Under the pieces are notes generated by a model. The model saw only the letters and a program-made list of their open reading frames with translations. It did not search any database and was not told the origin of the DNA. Below, in pieces: positions 8,154-17,513 of a DNA stretch of 64,000 bases; position 1 is the first letter of the stretch, and every line of letters starts with the position of its first letter. Source of the DNA: Terriglobia bacterium (GTDB lineage Bacteria > Acidobacteriota > Terriglobia > Bryobacterales > Bryobacteraceae); assembly GCA_020073265.1 (NCBI GenBank), contig JAIQFN010000012.1:1-64000 (forward strand). The letters run 5' to 3'. Position numbers and translations under genes: made by a program.

Positions 8154-9728
8154 ATGATCAAGCGGCTCGCGGGACTCACATTGCTGGTTGCCGCCTGGCT
8201 CGTTTCCGCAAACCTGGTCTGGCAAGCGCGCGACATGCCGCACTTGGGCGCGGCCCACGATGACCAGTATTACTGGATCACGGCGAAATCGCTGGCCGAG
8301 GGCCAGGGTTATCGCACGCTCAGCGCGCCGGGCCGCCCCTACCACACCATGTATCCGCCGCTCTATCCGGCATTGCTGTCGGTGATCTGGCGGCTCGACC
8401 CTGCCTATCCCCACAACCTGGTTCTGGCTTCGCTTTTGAACTGGTGTGCTGTGCCGCTGCTGGGGTGGATCGGTTGGTGTTATTTCCGGAGGATCGGGCT
8501 GGGGTGGCTCGCGTGGCCGTCGGCTGCTGTGATGACCGTGCTCCCGATCGTGGTCATATCCGGATTGCGGCTGATGTCCGACTTGTTGTTTTGCTCGCTG
8601 CTGCTGCTGACATTGATGACACTGGAGCGGGCCGCCGACGCTGGAAGCACCTGGTGGACCGTGGGAGCGGGGCTGCTGGCCAGCGCCGCCTATCTGACGA
8701 GAAGCGCCGGCTTGGTGGTGGTGTTCTCGGGTGCGTTGGCGTTGGCGGTCTTGTATCGGCGATACCGCCACGCGATGATATTCGCAGCAATCTCGGCGCC
8801 GTCGATCGCGGCCTGGACCCTGTGGGTGCGCTTCCACTCCACGGCCGGATTTACCGGCGCCTCCGGCGCTTTCAGCAATTACACGGATGTTCTCTTCGAG
8901 AGTCTGAGTCTCAACGCCCGCATGGCGATGGCCTGGCAGAACGCGGTCGTTCTCTCGCGAGCTGCCGCCAGCACATTCATCTTCAGTGCGCCGGATTGGC
9001 TCGCCGGCGCTTTGGACATCGCCATTGTCGCAGGCGCCGCAGCGCTGATTCGTGTCCGCGGCGCACGAATCTACCTGATCGTTGCAGCCGCGTATGTAGC
9101 GGCCCTGATTGTGTGGCCGTTTCCTCCGGACCAGCGGCTGGTAATGCCGGTGTTGCCGCTGATGATCGCGGCCCTGGTGAGCTTAGCGCACACCGCTCTG
9201 CAGCGGATCAACGCGCCCAGGGGGAAAACCCGAACCAGGGCTACGCTGGCAGCCTCTCTGCTCTTGATCGCGTTCCTGGGAGGCGCGATTGTGTGGGGAG
9301 CCGCCGGTGACTATGTCTTAGTGCGCCTGGTCCTTCCCCGGTTTATCGCGGACACACGTCAAGAGCGCGTGAGCGATGAGCTGGCCACTCGATGGATCCT
9401 GGCGAACACGCCACCCACGGCCGGATTCGTCTCGGACCGGCCGGTAATTCTGTATCTTGACACCGGCCGCAACGGGAGCGCCCCCGACCTGAAGACCCCC
9501 GACTGGTATCTCAGCGAGGAACACCGGAAGGTGGACTGGGTGCGGTCGATACCCGCGTTTCTCAAAGACCGTGCTCTTCGATATGCCTTGGTTCGCGACA
9601 GAAATCTGACTGGTCTTTCGAAGGAACGGCGGGCTGAATTGCAACAGTCGTTGCTCCAGGCCGGTCTGGTTCCCCGGGCATCTCCGTGTGAGGGGTGCGT
9701 GATCTATGAGATGGCGGAGCACCGATGA
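8154..9728 (+). CDS. GT39-like membrane glycosyltransferase (524 aa)
   Basis: A multi-pass membrane protein with the first-loop motif 'AHDDQYYWITAKSLAEGQGY' then 'MYPPLYPALL', typical of dolichyl/polyprenyl-phosphate-mannose-type GT-C enzymes (ArnT/PMT_2 group). A soluble periplasmic tail of about 110 residues ends in 'CEGCVIYEM'. It overlaps the next gene by four bases (ATGA), so the two are translationally coupled. Acceptor and sugar are unknown. Confidence 0.7.
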   Translation: MIKRLAGLTLLVAAWLVSANLVWQARDMPHLGAAHDDQYYWITAKSLAEGQGYRTLSAPGRPYHTMYPPLYPALLSVIWRLDPAYPHNLVLASLLNWCAVPLLGWIGWCYFRRIGLGWLAWPSAAVMTVLPIVVISGLRLMSDLLFCSLLLLTLMTLERAADAGSTWWTVGAGLLASAAYLTRSAGLVVVFSGALALAVLYRRYRHAMIFAAISAPSIAAWTLWVRFHSTAGFTGASGAFSNYTDVLFESLSLNARMAMAWQNAVVLSRAAASTFIFSAPDWLAGALDIAIVAGAAALIRVRGARIYLIVAAAYVAALIVWPFPPDQRLVMPVLPLMIAALVSLAHTALQRINAPRGKTRTRATLAASLLLIAFLGGAIVWGAAGDYVLVRLVLPRFIADTRQERVSDELATRWILANTPPTAGFVSDRPVILYLDTGRNGSAPDLKTPDWYLSEEHRKVDWVRSIPAFLKDRALRYALVRDRNLTGLSKERRAELQQSLLQAGLVPRASPCEGCVIYEMAEHR

Positions 9729-11221
9729 ATGGGGCTGGGAGTTCGTCCGGAAGTAGCCGGGAACTGGGCGTCATCGCAGTCCTTGCGGCCGTTGCAGTCG
9801 TACGCTTGTGGCTCATGCCGCTGGGCAACAGCTTTTGGCTGGATGAGACTACGATAGCTTGGATCGTTAAGAATGGTTTCACTAATATTGTCGCTAACAC
9901 CCCTGTCAGTGTGGCTTCGATCGCATTTTGCTGGGTGGAGTGGTGCTTTGGCCGGGTTTTCGGACTAAATGAAGTCGCGCTCCGGCTGCCTTCGGTACTC
10001 GCCGGGATTGCGAGTCTGTACGTGCTTTACCGGCTCGGCGCAGAATTCATAGATCGAGAGACCGGGTTTATCTTCATTGGTTTCTACCTCTCGTTGCCGC
10101 ACGTTGCGTTCGAGACGCCGGACGCCAGGCCTTACTCGCTCGGAATATGGGCTGCGACGGTTGCAGTCCTATGGCTGCTCCGCTGGTTGCGTTCGGCGAG
10201 CATTAAGGCGGGACTGCTCTGGGTCGTTTGTTCTGTAATTGCATGCTACATGCACGATCTGTTCGTCATGCCGTTGGCGATAGAGGGCGCGTTCGTGGTG
10301 TGGATCGCGCTCCGGCGTACGTCGATCCCCGTGCGCCAGGTTTTCGGAGTTGAATTGTTGGGGGTCGTCATGCTTTTGCCCGCCCTTCCGCGAGCTCTGG
10401 CGTTAGCCCAACAGGCCGGCCAGCTCGGCTTTCTTGAAGTTCCCAAGCTCGCGGATCTCTTGCCGCTGATCTTACCGGTTTACATGTTGGCTCCGGCTGT
10501 GTTGATCGCGTTGCTAATGGCGATTGAAGGCCAAGTTTTGCACTGGACTGGAGTCAAACCGAACGCGAAGGCCGCGATTCTAGGCGCTCTTATACTGTTC
10601 ATTCCGGCATTCGGGCTTTTCGCGATTTCTCGACTGACCAGCATTCGACTCTTCGCTGACCGGTATCTAACGCCGGCTGTTCCGGGCTTCGTGTTGTTGT
10701 GGGGCCTTTTGCTGCGTGCGATTGAGCCGCGCTCCTTCCGGCGCCTTTCGGTGGCTTCGGGTCTGATCGTGTCGGTGATACTTATTGGAGGGTTTTCCGC
10801 CGTTCCGAAATACAGGATCGAGGACTGGAGAAGCGCGGTGAGAAGCATACCAGATGCAGGCGCCGCCCTGGTTTACAGCGGATACGTGGAAACGCGCCGG
10901 TTGGATTGGCTGCAACAACGGGAATGGTGGTTCCGTCTCATGGCTCCGATTCTGACGTATCGATCCTCGATGACACCGGAGAACGCATTCCTGATGCCGT
11001 TCGAATTCGGCTCGACAGAACAGGCCTATGTCAGGCGTTTGATGGAAGGTCCATTGCGCGATCGTGACACGGTCACGGTGATCGTGCGGCGCGTCTTCTG
11101 GGGGCCGGCGTGGCTACCCTGGATTTCTGAAGACCTGTCTGGCAGGGGCTTCCGCAGCGTGAGCGATGTCCGCTATGGCAGCGTGGAAGTCGCGGTCTTC
11201 CATCGCAGTGCAGCTAGGTGA
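9725..11221 (+). CDS. GT39-like membrane glycosyltransferase (498 aa)
   Basis: A third member of the run. After the first helix, 'SFWLDETTIAWIVKNG' gives the loop Asp-Glu of PMT_2-type GT-C enzymes, followed by 'EVALRLPSVLAGIASLYVLYRLG', a very common PMT_2 segment. About ten membrane helices precede a periplasmic C-terminal domain. Its start overlaps the previous stop. Its end overlaps by eight bases the end of a convergent gene (11214-12476), so the two transcripts are complementary at their 3' ends. Confidence 0.7.
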   Translation: MNGAGSSSGSSRELGVIAVLAAVAVVRLWLMPLGNSFWLDETTIAWIVKNGFTNIVANTPVSVASIAFCWVEWCFGRVFGLNEVALRLPSVLAGIASLYVLYRLGAEFIDRETGFIFIGFYLSLPHVAFETPDARPYSLGIWAATVAVLWLLRWLRSASIKAGLLWVVCSVIACYMHDLFVMPLAIEGAFVVWIALRRTSIPVRQVFGVELLGVVMLLPALPRALALAQQAGQLGFLEVPKLADLLPLILPVYMLAPAVLIALLMAIEGQVLHWTGVKPNAKAAILGALILFIPAFGLFAISRLTSIRLFADRYLTPAVPGFVLLWGLLLRAIEPRSFRRLSVASGLIVSVILIGGFSAVPKYRIEDWRSAVRSIPDAGAALVYSGYVETRRLDWLQQREWWFRLMAPILTYRSSMTPENAFLMPFEFGSTEQAYVRRLMEGPLRDRDTVTVIVRRVFWGPAWLPWISEDLSGRGFRSVSDVRYGSVEVAVFHRSAAR

Positions 11222-12476
11222 GGCGATGCCGGGCGATTCCACGCATGGCCGAATGCAAGGCGTAGCCGGCCAGCAGCAGAGAGATCCACAGCAGCGGCTC
11301 GCGATATCGTGCGTCGGACTGAAGGATGTAAAACGGAAGCGGCGCCAGGAGAAGCATCGCGAGCAACGCGCCTCCATAAGGGACACGTCGAACCGCCGCG
11401 AGCAACATCCCTGGAACCGATAGCATGGTCACGATCCAAATGCCGAAACCGGTGAGTATCCCCGCGTCCGTGCGGGGGAACCAGTACTCGAGCACTCTAC
11501 GGATCGACAATTCAGCGAAGCGGATGGGGTGACTCTGGATCCAAGCTGTGGCCTGGCGGAGCTTGTCGCGATTGTAAGCGAGCTCTCCACGCTGCCGGAC
11601 TTCGGCCGCTTGCCGGGAGTTGATGGACGGGTGAAACTGTTCCAACGACGTTGTATTCCGCACGATACTGGGCGCGGCGCCATCGTTGTTGGAGACCTGC
11701 AGTTCAAGACCGAAGTTATCCCGGATCGGGACCAGCCCACCCAAGGTCACATAGTTGCGGATGGTCCAAGGTAAGCACACGAGAATCGCCGACGCCAGGG
11801 CGAGAGCAGAGTGATGGAGCGGCCAACTGTTCCTGCGGGCCGCGTAAAGCGCCCAGATTCCGGTCGCTATCGCGAGCACGGGATTAAGAAGCAAGACCAG
11901 GCCCCACGACAGACCGAGACCCAGCATGCCACGACGCGATTGGGCATCGATGCGCGCGGCTACCAAGCAGAACCCGATGACCGCGAGACCGGAGACGGAT
12001 GAGTCCCACAGCGGCAGGACTCGGTAGCAGGGGATGACGATGGACAGCAGGCCTGCAATGAATCCAATCTCGGCTTCACCAAACATAGTTTCGGCGACTA
12101 GCGGCAGCAACGCGATCTCGAGACCATGGACGATGGCCGCGCCGAGACGCAGCACCAGGGCCTGCGTCGCGGCACCCTTGAAAATGAGGAGCACCGCCGC
12201 CAGGTAGAACGGAAATAGCGGGCCGGTGTGGGCGCTGGGTCCGGTCGCGACGCCGAATGGGTCGGCGAAGCGTCCCGATTCAGCCAGGTTCTTGGCGATG
12301 GCCATGGGCTCAATTCCGCCGCTGGACGCCGAATCGTTGAGGGTGTTCACCAGACCAAACAAAACGCCCATGACGAACAAGGCGATGGCATCTCGCCTGG
12401 CGAGCCCGGATGAAGAGCCGCCGGTCTTGGCGTGTTCAAGAGGAGCGGCCGCGTTGTGCGCAAGCAGGCTGTTCAT
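11214..12476 (-). CDS. Multi-pass membrane protein, GT-C-like (420 aa)
   Basis: About ten hydrophobic helices. The periplasmic loop after helix 1 reads 'GIEPMAIAKNLAESGRFADPFG', which parallels the loop that follows the catalytic acid in GT39-like proteins. A conserved 'PWTIRNY' segment, also common in such membrane glycosyltransferases, sits near the middle. A glycan-assembly role is inferred from these features and the neighbours. It is last in a minus-strand series starting at the two PAP2-like genes; 25 bases separate it from the gene upstream. Confidence 0.55.
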   Translation of the reverse strand: MNSLLAHNAAAPLEHAKTGGSSSGLARRDAIALFVMGVLFGLVNTLNDSASSGGIEPMAIAKNLAESGRFADPFGVATGPSAHTGPLFPFYLAAVLLIFKGAATQALVLRLGAAIVHGLEIALLPLVAETMFGEAEIGFIAGLLSIVIPCYRVLPLWDSSVSGLAVIGFCLVAARIDAQSRRGMLGLGLSWGLVLLLNPVLAIATGIWALYAARRNSWPLHHSALALASAILVCLPWTIRNYVTLGGLVPIRDNFGLELQVSNNDGAAPSIVRNTTSLEQFHPSINSRQAAEVRQRGELAYNRDKLRQATAWIQSHPIRFAELSIRRVLEYWFPRTDAGILTGFGIWIVTMLSVPGMLLAAVRRVPYGGALLAMLLLAPLPFYILQSDARYREPLLWISLLLAGYALHSAMRGIARHRLT

Positions 12477-12501
12477 TGTAGGCGGGCTAGATACCTGGCA
12501 T

Positions 12502-14019
12502 TTATTTCTCCAAAGGTTCGCTGCCAGGAGCGACTTGGTCTTTCGCCAGGCGGTCCCCTGGTTTCACTCGCGATACACAGATTTCGCCGGTCGGGCGGCA
12601 AGGGGAAAGCCGGTACAGGTCGATATCGGTTCGCTGGAAGATCAACTGCCCGCGTTCGAGGTCGACAAGATCCTGGTAGTCGGAGATGACGTATGCATTG
12701 CCTGGCTGCGCACGCAGGCGGAACTGGGTGGTAGACGGTTCGTAGTTGACGAAGTCGAAACAACGTCCGATACAGGCTCGGTCCAATACATGCTCTAGTG
12801 CCCAGGGGTTGAGGCGGGAGTCTTGCAGGGTTGAGACTGCGTGCGCGCCCGGCGGCAAAGTTGTCACGGCGCGAGCGACCCGCTGTTCAACCGAATTGAG
12901 CGTGCGCTCGTCCCAGTAAGAGCACCCGAAGAACAAAATCGAGAGCGCGACCGCGAGTAGCTTGTGTGGCGTCTTGACCGGGACACTCGCAATAACGCCA
13001 CAGAACAGGATGCCCGAGAGCAAAGACAGTCGCATCGTCAGGAAAGAAAGACCGCCAGCGTAAAAAGGCAACCAGACCGCGTCCGGTAAAACCAGGCAGG
13101 CCGCTGCATTGAGTACCCAGAGTTGAAATACCGTCTCGCCGGCCGGCGATGGCGGCTTTGCGAATCGCTGGAGCAGGAGCAGAATCCAGAAACACAGCAG
13201 GGCGGTGGCCAGGAACTTATACTTGAACCCGTATATAAGGACCTGGTCGGCGCCGAACATCGAATCCACGCGGAGGCCGCCTGTCCAGCGAGATGGGAAA
13301 CTACCGGCCAGCCAGAGCGCCAGACCAGGGAGAGCGATCAGACCACCGCCTGCCAGCCACCACCGTTGACCAGGTTTCAAGCGGCGGGCCACGAACACAT
13401 AGCCAATCACAGCCGCGGCCCAGGCGCAGGGCAGGGAATGCGCGGTCCAGGCCATCAGGAGCAACGGAATAGCGAGCAGACGAACACCCGGGCGGTTCCG
13501 CCAGATCAGCGCGACAGCCCACAAGCAGATCCCGGCGGAAATATAGAAATTGAAGAAACCCATCCTGAAAACGGACCCGTAAGCGAGCAGCGCTAGAAAC
13601 GGCGCGAGCGTCCAAGCGGGCCGCCCTCCCAGCGCCGAAGCGCACGCAAAACAACCCCAGAAGAAGACCTGGACAGCCAGCAGGACCGCGATGCGTTCGG
13701 TCCACACCAAGCTTCCCGTCCGCAGCAACAAGCTCAGCAGATGATCGAAGAGCACATTGGTGAACTGAGGCGCAAGGTAAAGCCCCTTCAGCTCGCCGGC
13801 GGAGACCTGGTTGGCGAGCCAGGCGTTGTACAAATGACTGGAGAGATCATTGGCCTGGATGTGCGGCTGCCAAACGCAAGGGATCGCAATCAGCAAGGCG
13901 ATGGCGAAATAGACCGCAGCGTTCCTCACCGGTGACGGCCGGGGCGGGAGCGTGTTTCCCGGGGCAGGCTCGTGCGATTCCGTTGCACCCTCGGCGGCCT
14001 GCGGATCCGAGATGGTCAT
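12502..14019 (-). CDS. Multi-pass membrane protein of unknown function (505 aa)
   Basis: Residues about 35-390 hold roughly ten membrane helices, with a soluble C-terminal domain of about 120 residues. An early loop 'HIQANDLSSHLYNAWLANQ' resembles GT-C first loops (Asp followed by His/Tyr), but I cannot place it in a family. The start ATG overlaps the stop of the DUF362 gene by four bases, which points to co-translation with it. Confidence 0.55.
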   Translation of the reverse strand: MTISDPQAAEGATESHEPAPGNTLPPRPSPVRNAAVYFAIALLIAIPCVWQPHIQANDLSSHLYNAWLANQVSAGELKGLYLAPQFTNVLFDHLLSLLLRTGSLVWTERIAVLLAVQVFFWGCFACASALGGRPAWTLAPFLALLAYGSVFRMGFFNFYISAGICLWAVALIWRNRPGVRLLAIPLLLMAWTAHSLPCAWAAAVIGYVFVARRLKPGQRWWLAGGGLIALPGLALWLAGSFPSRWTGGLRVDSMFGADQVLIYGFKYKFLATALLCFWILLLLQRFAKPPSPAGETVFQLWVLNAAACLVLPDAVWLPFYAGGLSFLTMRLSLLSGILFCGVIASVPVKTPHKLLAVALSILFFGCSYWDERTLNSVEQRVARAVTTLPPGAHAVSTLQDSRLNPWALEHVLDRACIGRCFDFVNYEPSTTQFRLRAQPGNAYVISDYQDLVDLERGQLIFQRTDIDLYRLSPCRPTGEICVSRVKPGDRLAKDQVAPGSEPLEK

Positions 14020-14987
14020 GCGGCACCGAGCCGAATAGCTTGGAAGTCAGGCAAGAGTTGGAAATCTGTTCGGACTGCGTTCACGTGCTGAGCCATTTGC
14101 CGGATGTTCTGCTCGGCTAATCCATCCGCGCCGGCGCTCATCCGCAGATACGCAATCTTGGAGGGATCGATGCCCATGATCCGGCAACAAGTGGCGTCGA
14201 CAGCTGCTAGATTCCTTCCCGCCACCAACACTCCCGCATGCTTGGAAGTGCCTTGAATGGGACCATTGCCCTCCATGCCATCGATGCCGTCGACGATGGC
14301 GAATGTTTTTGGAAAGGCGGCGTAGAGATCCGCGATGCACTCATTAATTCCCGCCCAATGCAGGATGTTTTTCGGCCATCCGTAAACGCCGCCGGGCACC
14401 AGGCCGAACAGGTTCTTCATGCTCAAGGTTGCGCCCACCCAGTGATGAGTCTTCAGCTTGGCCATGGAAACCAGCAGATCGCAGCGGAGGGCGGTGTTCG
14501 GAAGATACAGCGAACTCAGCTTTGAGAACGGACGCTGCAGGCGTACCCGGGTCAGCTCATCGAGATTCAGATCGGTGAAAACGTTTTCAAAGGACGGGAC
14601 GGTTCGGAAATAGCCGGCTGCCTCCGCCAGATCGAGAGTGATGCGCCGGTGCCCCGGCCCTTCCGCGATCCGGACCTCCGCCGCACCCAATGAGCGGAAG
14701 GCCTCCAATGCGGCGTGGACCAGCAGGGGGTGAGTGTTGATGGTCGTGGCGGAATCGAATTCGACCAAATTCGGTTTGAGCACCACGCGCTTGCCTTGAA
14801 CGTCTACCCGGTGATCGATCAGCAGCCGGCGCACCGAATCGTACAAGTTCTGATCGTAGCCATCCTGGCGCACGATCGATACCGCCTGCGGCGCGAGGGT
14901 CTTCTTTCGAGCACAGGAAGAGACTGCCAGGGCGGTTGATCCCGCGATCAGAAGTTCCCGGCGCGTCAGACTGTGCTTATGTCTCAC
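14016..14987 (-). CDS. DUF362 domain protein, Tat-exported lipoprotein candidate (323 aa)
   Basis: GTG 14987 gives an N-terminus with 'TRRELLIAG', a hydrophobic stretch, then a lipobox-like 'AVSSC'; this looks like a Tat signal with lipidation. The body is DUF362: 'KPNLVEF', 'EGPGHRR', 'SMAKLKTHHWVGATLSMKNLFGLVPG', 'DGIDGMEGNGP', 'AVDATCCRIMGI'. The family often accompanies iron-sulfur or redox enzymes, but its reaction is unproven. The longer upstream reading lies inside the preceding gene and is rejected. It overlaps the preceding PAP2-like gene by 11 bases. Confidence 0.8.
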   Translation of the reverse strand: MRHKHSLTRRELLIAGSTALAVSSCARKKTLAPQAVSIVRQDGYDQNLYDSVRRLLIDHRVDVQGKRVVLKPNLVEFDSATTINTHPLLVHAALEAFRSLGAAEVRIAEGPGHRRITLDLAEAAGYFRTVPSFENVFTDLNLDELTRVRLQRPFSKLSSLYLPNTALRCDLLVSMAKLKTHHWVGATLSMKNLFGLVPGGVYGWPKNILHWAGINECIADLYAAFPKTFAIVDGIDGMEGNGPIQGTSKHAGVLVAGRNLAAVDATCCRIMGIDPSKIAYLRMSAGADGLAEQNIRQMAQHVNAVRTDFQLLPDFQAIRLGAA

Positions 14988-16236
14988 TCCGGGCTCCCAG
15001 CAGCCCGAACGGCTGCGGCACCTCCTCGGCATGCGTTTCGGCCCGGCCGTCTGAAGCGGGCACCGACCGCGCGGCGGCTTGCGCGAGGCGGGCTTCCCAG
15101 ACGAAAGGCAGGGCAACCGTGAACAAGACCGAAGACCACGACAGTAGCGGCCTCTCGGCGAAAAGCGGAACGCCCACGCGGAGCAGCACGATCCATGCCA
15201 GCGTGAGCGAAGCTCCGCCCAGCAGGGGTGTCAGACGGGCCGGCGCACTCAACGGAACACTGCTAGTCGACCAGGCTACCGCGGCGACCACCAGGGGAAC
15301 CGCGACGGCGAGATCAATGAGATAGTGCTCACCGAAGCCCAGCGTTGCTAGCACAGTCAGAAACACGAGAGTAGCCGAGGCGATCCTCAACCAAGAGCTC
15401 CAGCCTCGCGAAGCAAACCAAATCACCAGCGCCATTCCCAGATGAAGCGACGGCATCGCGTTCCGCGACGCATCCGCCACAAAAGTCTTCTCCAGCAGAA
15501 CCGCTGCCGCTGGAAGAGGATGCCACGGGAACTGGCCTGGCCATACATACGTGGGGCCGGCCGCAGGATAGAGATGATACCCGATGTAACCCGACACACC
15601 GAGCGTGACAAACAGGGTCAAGAGGTTGGGAGACCATCGGAGCGATCGCTTGCGGTCCAGTGCGAACGCGATCGACATGGCTAACGGCAGGAACTCGTAC
15701 GCGTAGTAGCAAACCACTCGAAGAGGTGCATGCACAGCCATGAGCTGCCCGAGTGCGAAGCTCGGCGAGAAGCCCAGGCTGGCGTCGAAGACGTATAGAA
15801 AATGATCGTAGGTCTTCGAGTTCATCTGATCGAGCGCAGCCAGGCAGATTCCAGTGCAGAACAAGAAGGCCGGAAGGATCATTCCGATGAGCAGTCCCCG
15901 GCCATGGTCCGTGCGCTTTTGGGGTTGTCCCCAGGTCAATGCCAGCCCCTGTATAGCCAAGCTCCCGACTCCCAAGAAAGCGGCGGCGTAGATACTGAGC
16001 AAGGACTCATGACGCATCCACCCATAGGTGAGTGCAAAGCCCGCCGAGAGCAGGAGCGCGCCCGCGAGCTGCCGCTTACCGGGACTGCTCGAAGCGAACA
16101 GGACAAATGATCCCATCAAAGCCGCGGCCATGTATGGTTGCCCGAGGAGGTGATACCGGATCACGAATACACCGAGGTCGGCCAACAAAAACGCTGTGAC
16201 GAATCCCTTGATGCTGAGTATGACCAGCCGGTGCAT
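14977..16236 (-). CDS. PAP2_3 / AUR1-type membrane phosphatase or phosphotransferase (419 aa)
   Basis: A multi-pass membrane protein with the PAP2 superfamily active-site signatures of the AUR1/inositolphosphotransferase branch: 'NAMPSLHLGMALVIW' (phosphate-binding Ser-x-His) and 'LGFGEHYLIDLAVAVP' (catalytic His with Asp). 'YHLYPAAGPTYVWPG' lies between the helices as in that family. It should act on a lipid phosphate or exchange a phospho-headgroup at the outer face of the inner membrane. A full-length paralogue lies immediately upstream at 16251-17504. Confidence 0.75.
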   Translation of the reverse strand: MHRLVILSIKGFVTAFLLADLGVFVIRYHLLGQPYMAAALMGSFVLFASSSPGKRQLAGALLLSAGFALTYGWMRHESLLSIYAAAFLGVGSLAIQGLALTWGQPQKRTDHGRGLLIGMILPAFLFCTGICLAALDQMNSKTYDHFLYVFDASLGFSPSFALGQLMAVHAPLRVVCYYAYEFLPLAMSIAFALDRKRSLRWSPNLLTLFVTLGVSGYIGYHLYPAAGPTYVWPGQFPWHPLPAAAVLLEKTFVADASRNAMPSLHLGMALVIWFASRGWSSWLRIASATLVFLTVLATLGFGEHYLIDLAVAVPLVVAAVAWSTSSVPLSAPARLTPLLGGASLTLAWIVLLRVGVPLFAERPLLSWSSVLFTVALPFVWEARLAQAAARSVPASDGRAETHAEEVPQPFGLLGARSET

Positions 16237-16250
16237 GTGCCGTCAGCGCC

Positions 16251-17504
16251 TCACTCCGTTGCTCCTACGAGTCCAAACGGCGGCCTCACCTCCGGCTCCA
16301 GTGTTGCGTCGAAGGCGTCAAAACATCTTGCCGACCGGGCAGCGAATCGTGCCAGCCGGGCCTCCCACCAGAGCGGCAAACCAACCGTGAGGATAATGGA
16401 CATCCATGCCAGAAAGGGCCGATGCTCAAAAAGCGGAACGCCAACGCGAAGCAACACAAGCCAGCCGATAGTAAGCAGGGCCCCTCCAAAGGCCGGTAGT
16501 GAGCGGCTCGGCGAACCCCAGCGGACCGCCTGCGTACACCAGGCCCTCGCAGAAACAACGAACGGCACCGCCACCACGAGATCGATCAGATAGTGTTCAC
16601 CGAAGCCCAGGGTCGCCAGGGCTACCAGAACTACGAGCGCCGCCGAAAGGGCCCGCCACCAGATGCGCCAATTGCGGGACGCCAGCCAGATCACCAAGGC
16701 CATCCCCAGATGCAGCGACGGCATCGCATTTCTGGAAGCCGGCGGTACCAGAGATTTCTCAAGCAGGACCGTTCCCGGTTGCAAGGGGTGCCACGGAAAC
16801 TGATCCGGCCAGACGTGAATCGGACCAGTGGCGGGGTACAGGTGGTAACCGAGATAGCCCCACAATCCAACGGTGACGAATACAGACAGCAGGTTGGGCG
16901 ACCATCGGGAAGCGCTGTTCTTGTCCAGTACAAATGCCAGAGACATCGCGAGCGGCAGGAACTCGTAGGCGTAGTAGCAGATGTATGCCAGCGGAGTATA
17001 GCTTTCCAGTAATCGCCCCGCGGCGAAGCTTGGCACAAAACCCAGACTCTGATCGAAGACGTACAGAAAGTGGTCGTACGTTTTCGGATTCAATTGATCG
17101 ACTACTGCCAGACCGATTGCGGTGAAGAACAGGAACAACGGAAAGATCGCTCCGATCGCCAACGCCCTCGCGGCGCTCTTCCGCCCCGCGGGGTCGCTCC
17201 AAGTCAATACCAGGCCCTGCACGGCCAGACTGCCGACCCCCAGAAAGGCGGGCAGGTAAATACTGGAGAGTGTTTCCTGCTTAGTCAGGTGGTAGGCCAG
17301 CGCAAAGGCTGTCGCGAGCACGACGGCGCTCGCGAGGTGGAGTTTTTTCGGGCGATTGGAAAGGTGAATCACAAAAGACCCGATCAGCGCGGCTGCCAGG
17401 TAGGGATTGGTGAGCAGGTGATCCCAGACAGCGAAGGCACACAGGGCTGGCAACGTGAGGGCGGTGATGAATGCTCTAGCCAGGAAACTTAGTTGCCGGC
17501 GCAT
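16251..17504 (-). CDS. PAP2_3 / AUR1-type protein, tandem paralogue (417 aa)
   Basis: Nearly collinear with the next gene: 'NAMPSLHLGMALVIWLASR', 'LGFGEHYLIDLVVAVPF' and 'YHLYPATGPIHVWPDQFPWHPL' recur at matching places. Both copies keep the Ser-x-His and His/Asp active-site residues, so neither looks dead. The N-terminal helices and C-terminal tail differ most, which suggests divergence in partner or acceptor after duplication. Fourteen bases separate the two genes. Confidence 0.75.
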   Translation of the reverse strand: MRRQLSFLARAFITALTLPALCAFAVWDHLLTNPYLAAALIGSFVIHLSNRPKKLHLASAVVLATAFALAYHLTKQETLSSIYLPAFLGVGSLAVQGLVLTWSDPAGRKSAARALAIGAIFPLFLFFTAIGLAVVDQLNPKTYDHFLYVFDQSLGFVPSFAAGRLLESYTPLAYICYYAYEFLPLAMSLAFVLDKNSASRWSPNLLSVFVTVGLWGYLGYHLYPATGPIHVWPDQFPWHPLQPGTVLLEKSLVPPASRNAMPSLHLGMALVIWLASRNWRIWWRALSAALVVLVALATLGFGEHYLIDLVVAVPFVVSARAWCTQAVRWGSPSRSLPAFGGALLTIGWLVLLRVGVPLFEHRPFLAWMSIILTVGLPLWWEARLARFAARSARCFDAFDATLEPEVRPPFGLVGATE

Positions 17505-17513
17505 GGGGTGAAC

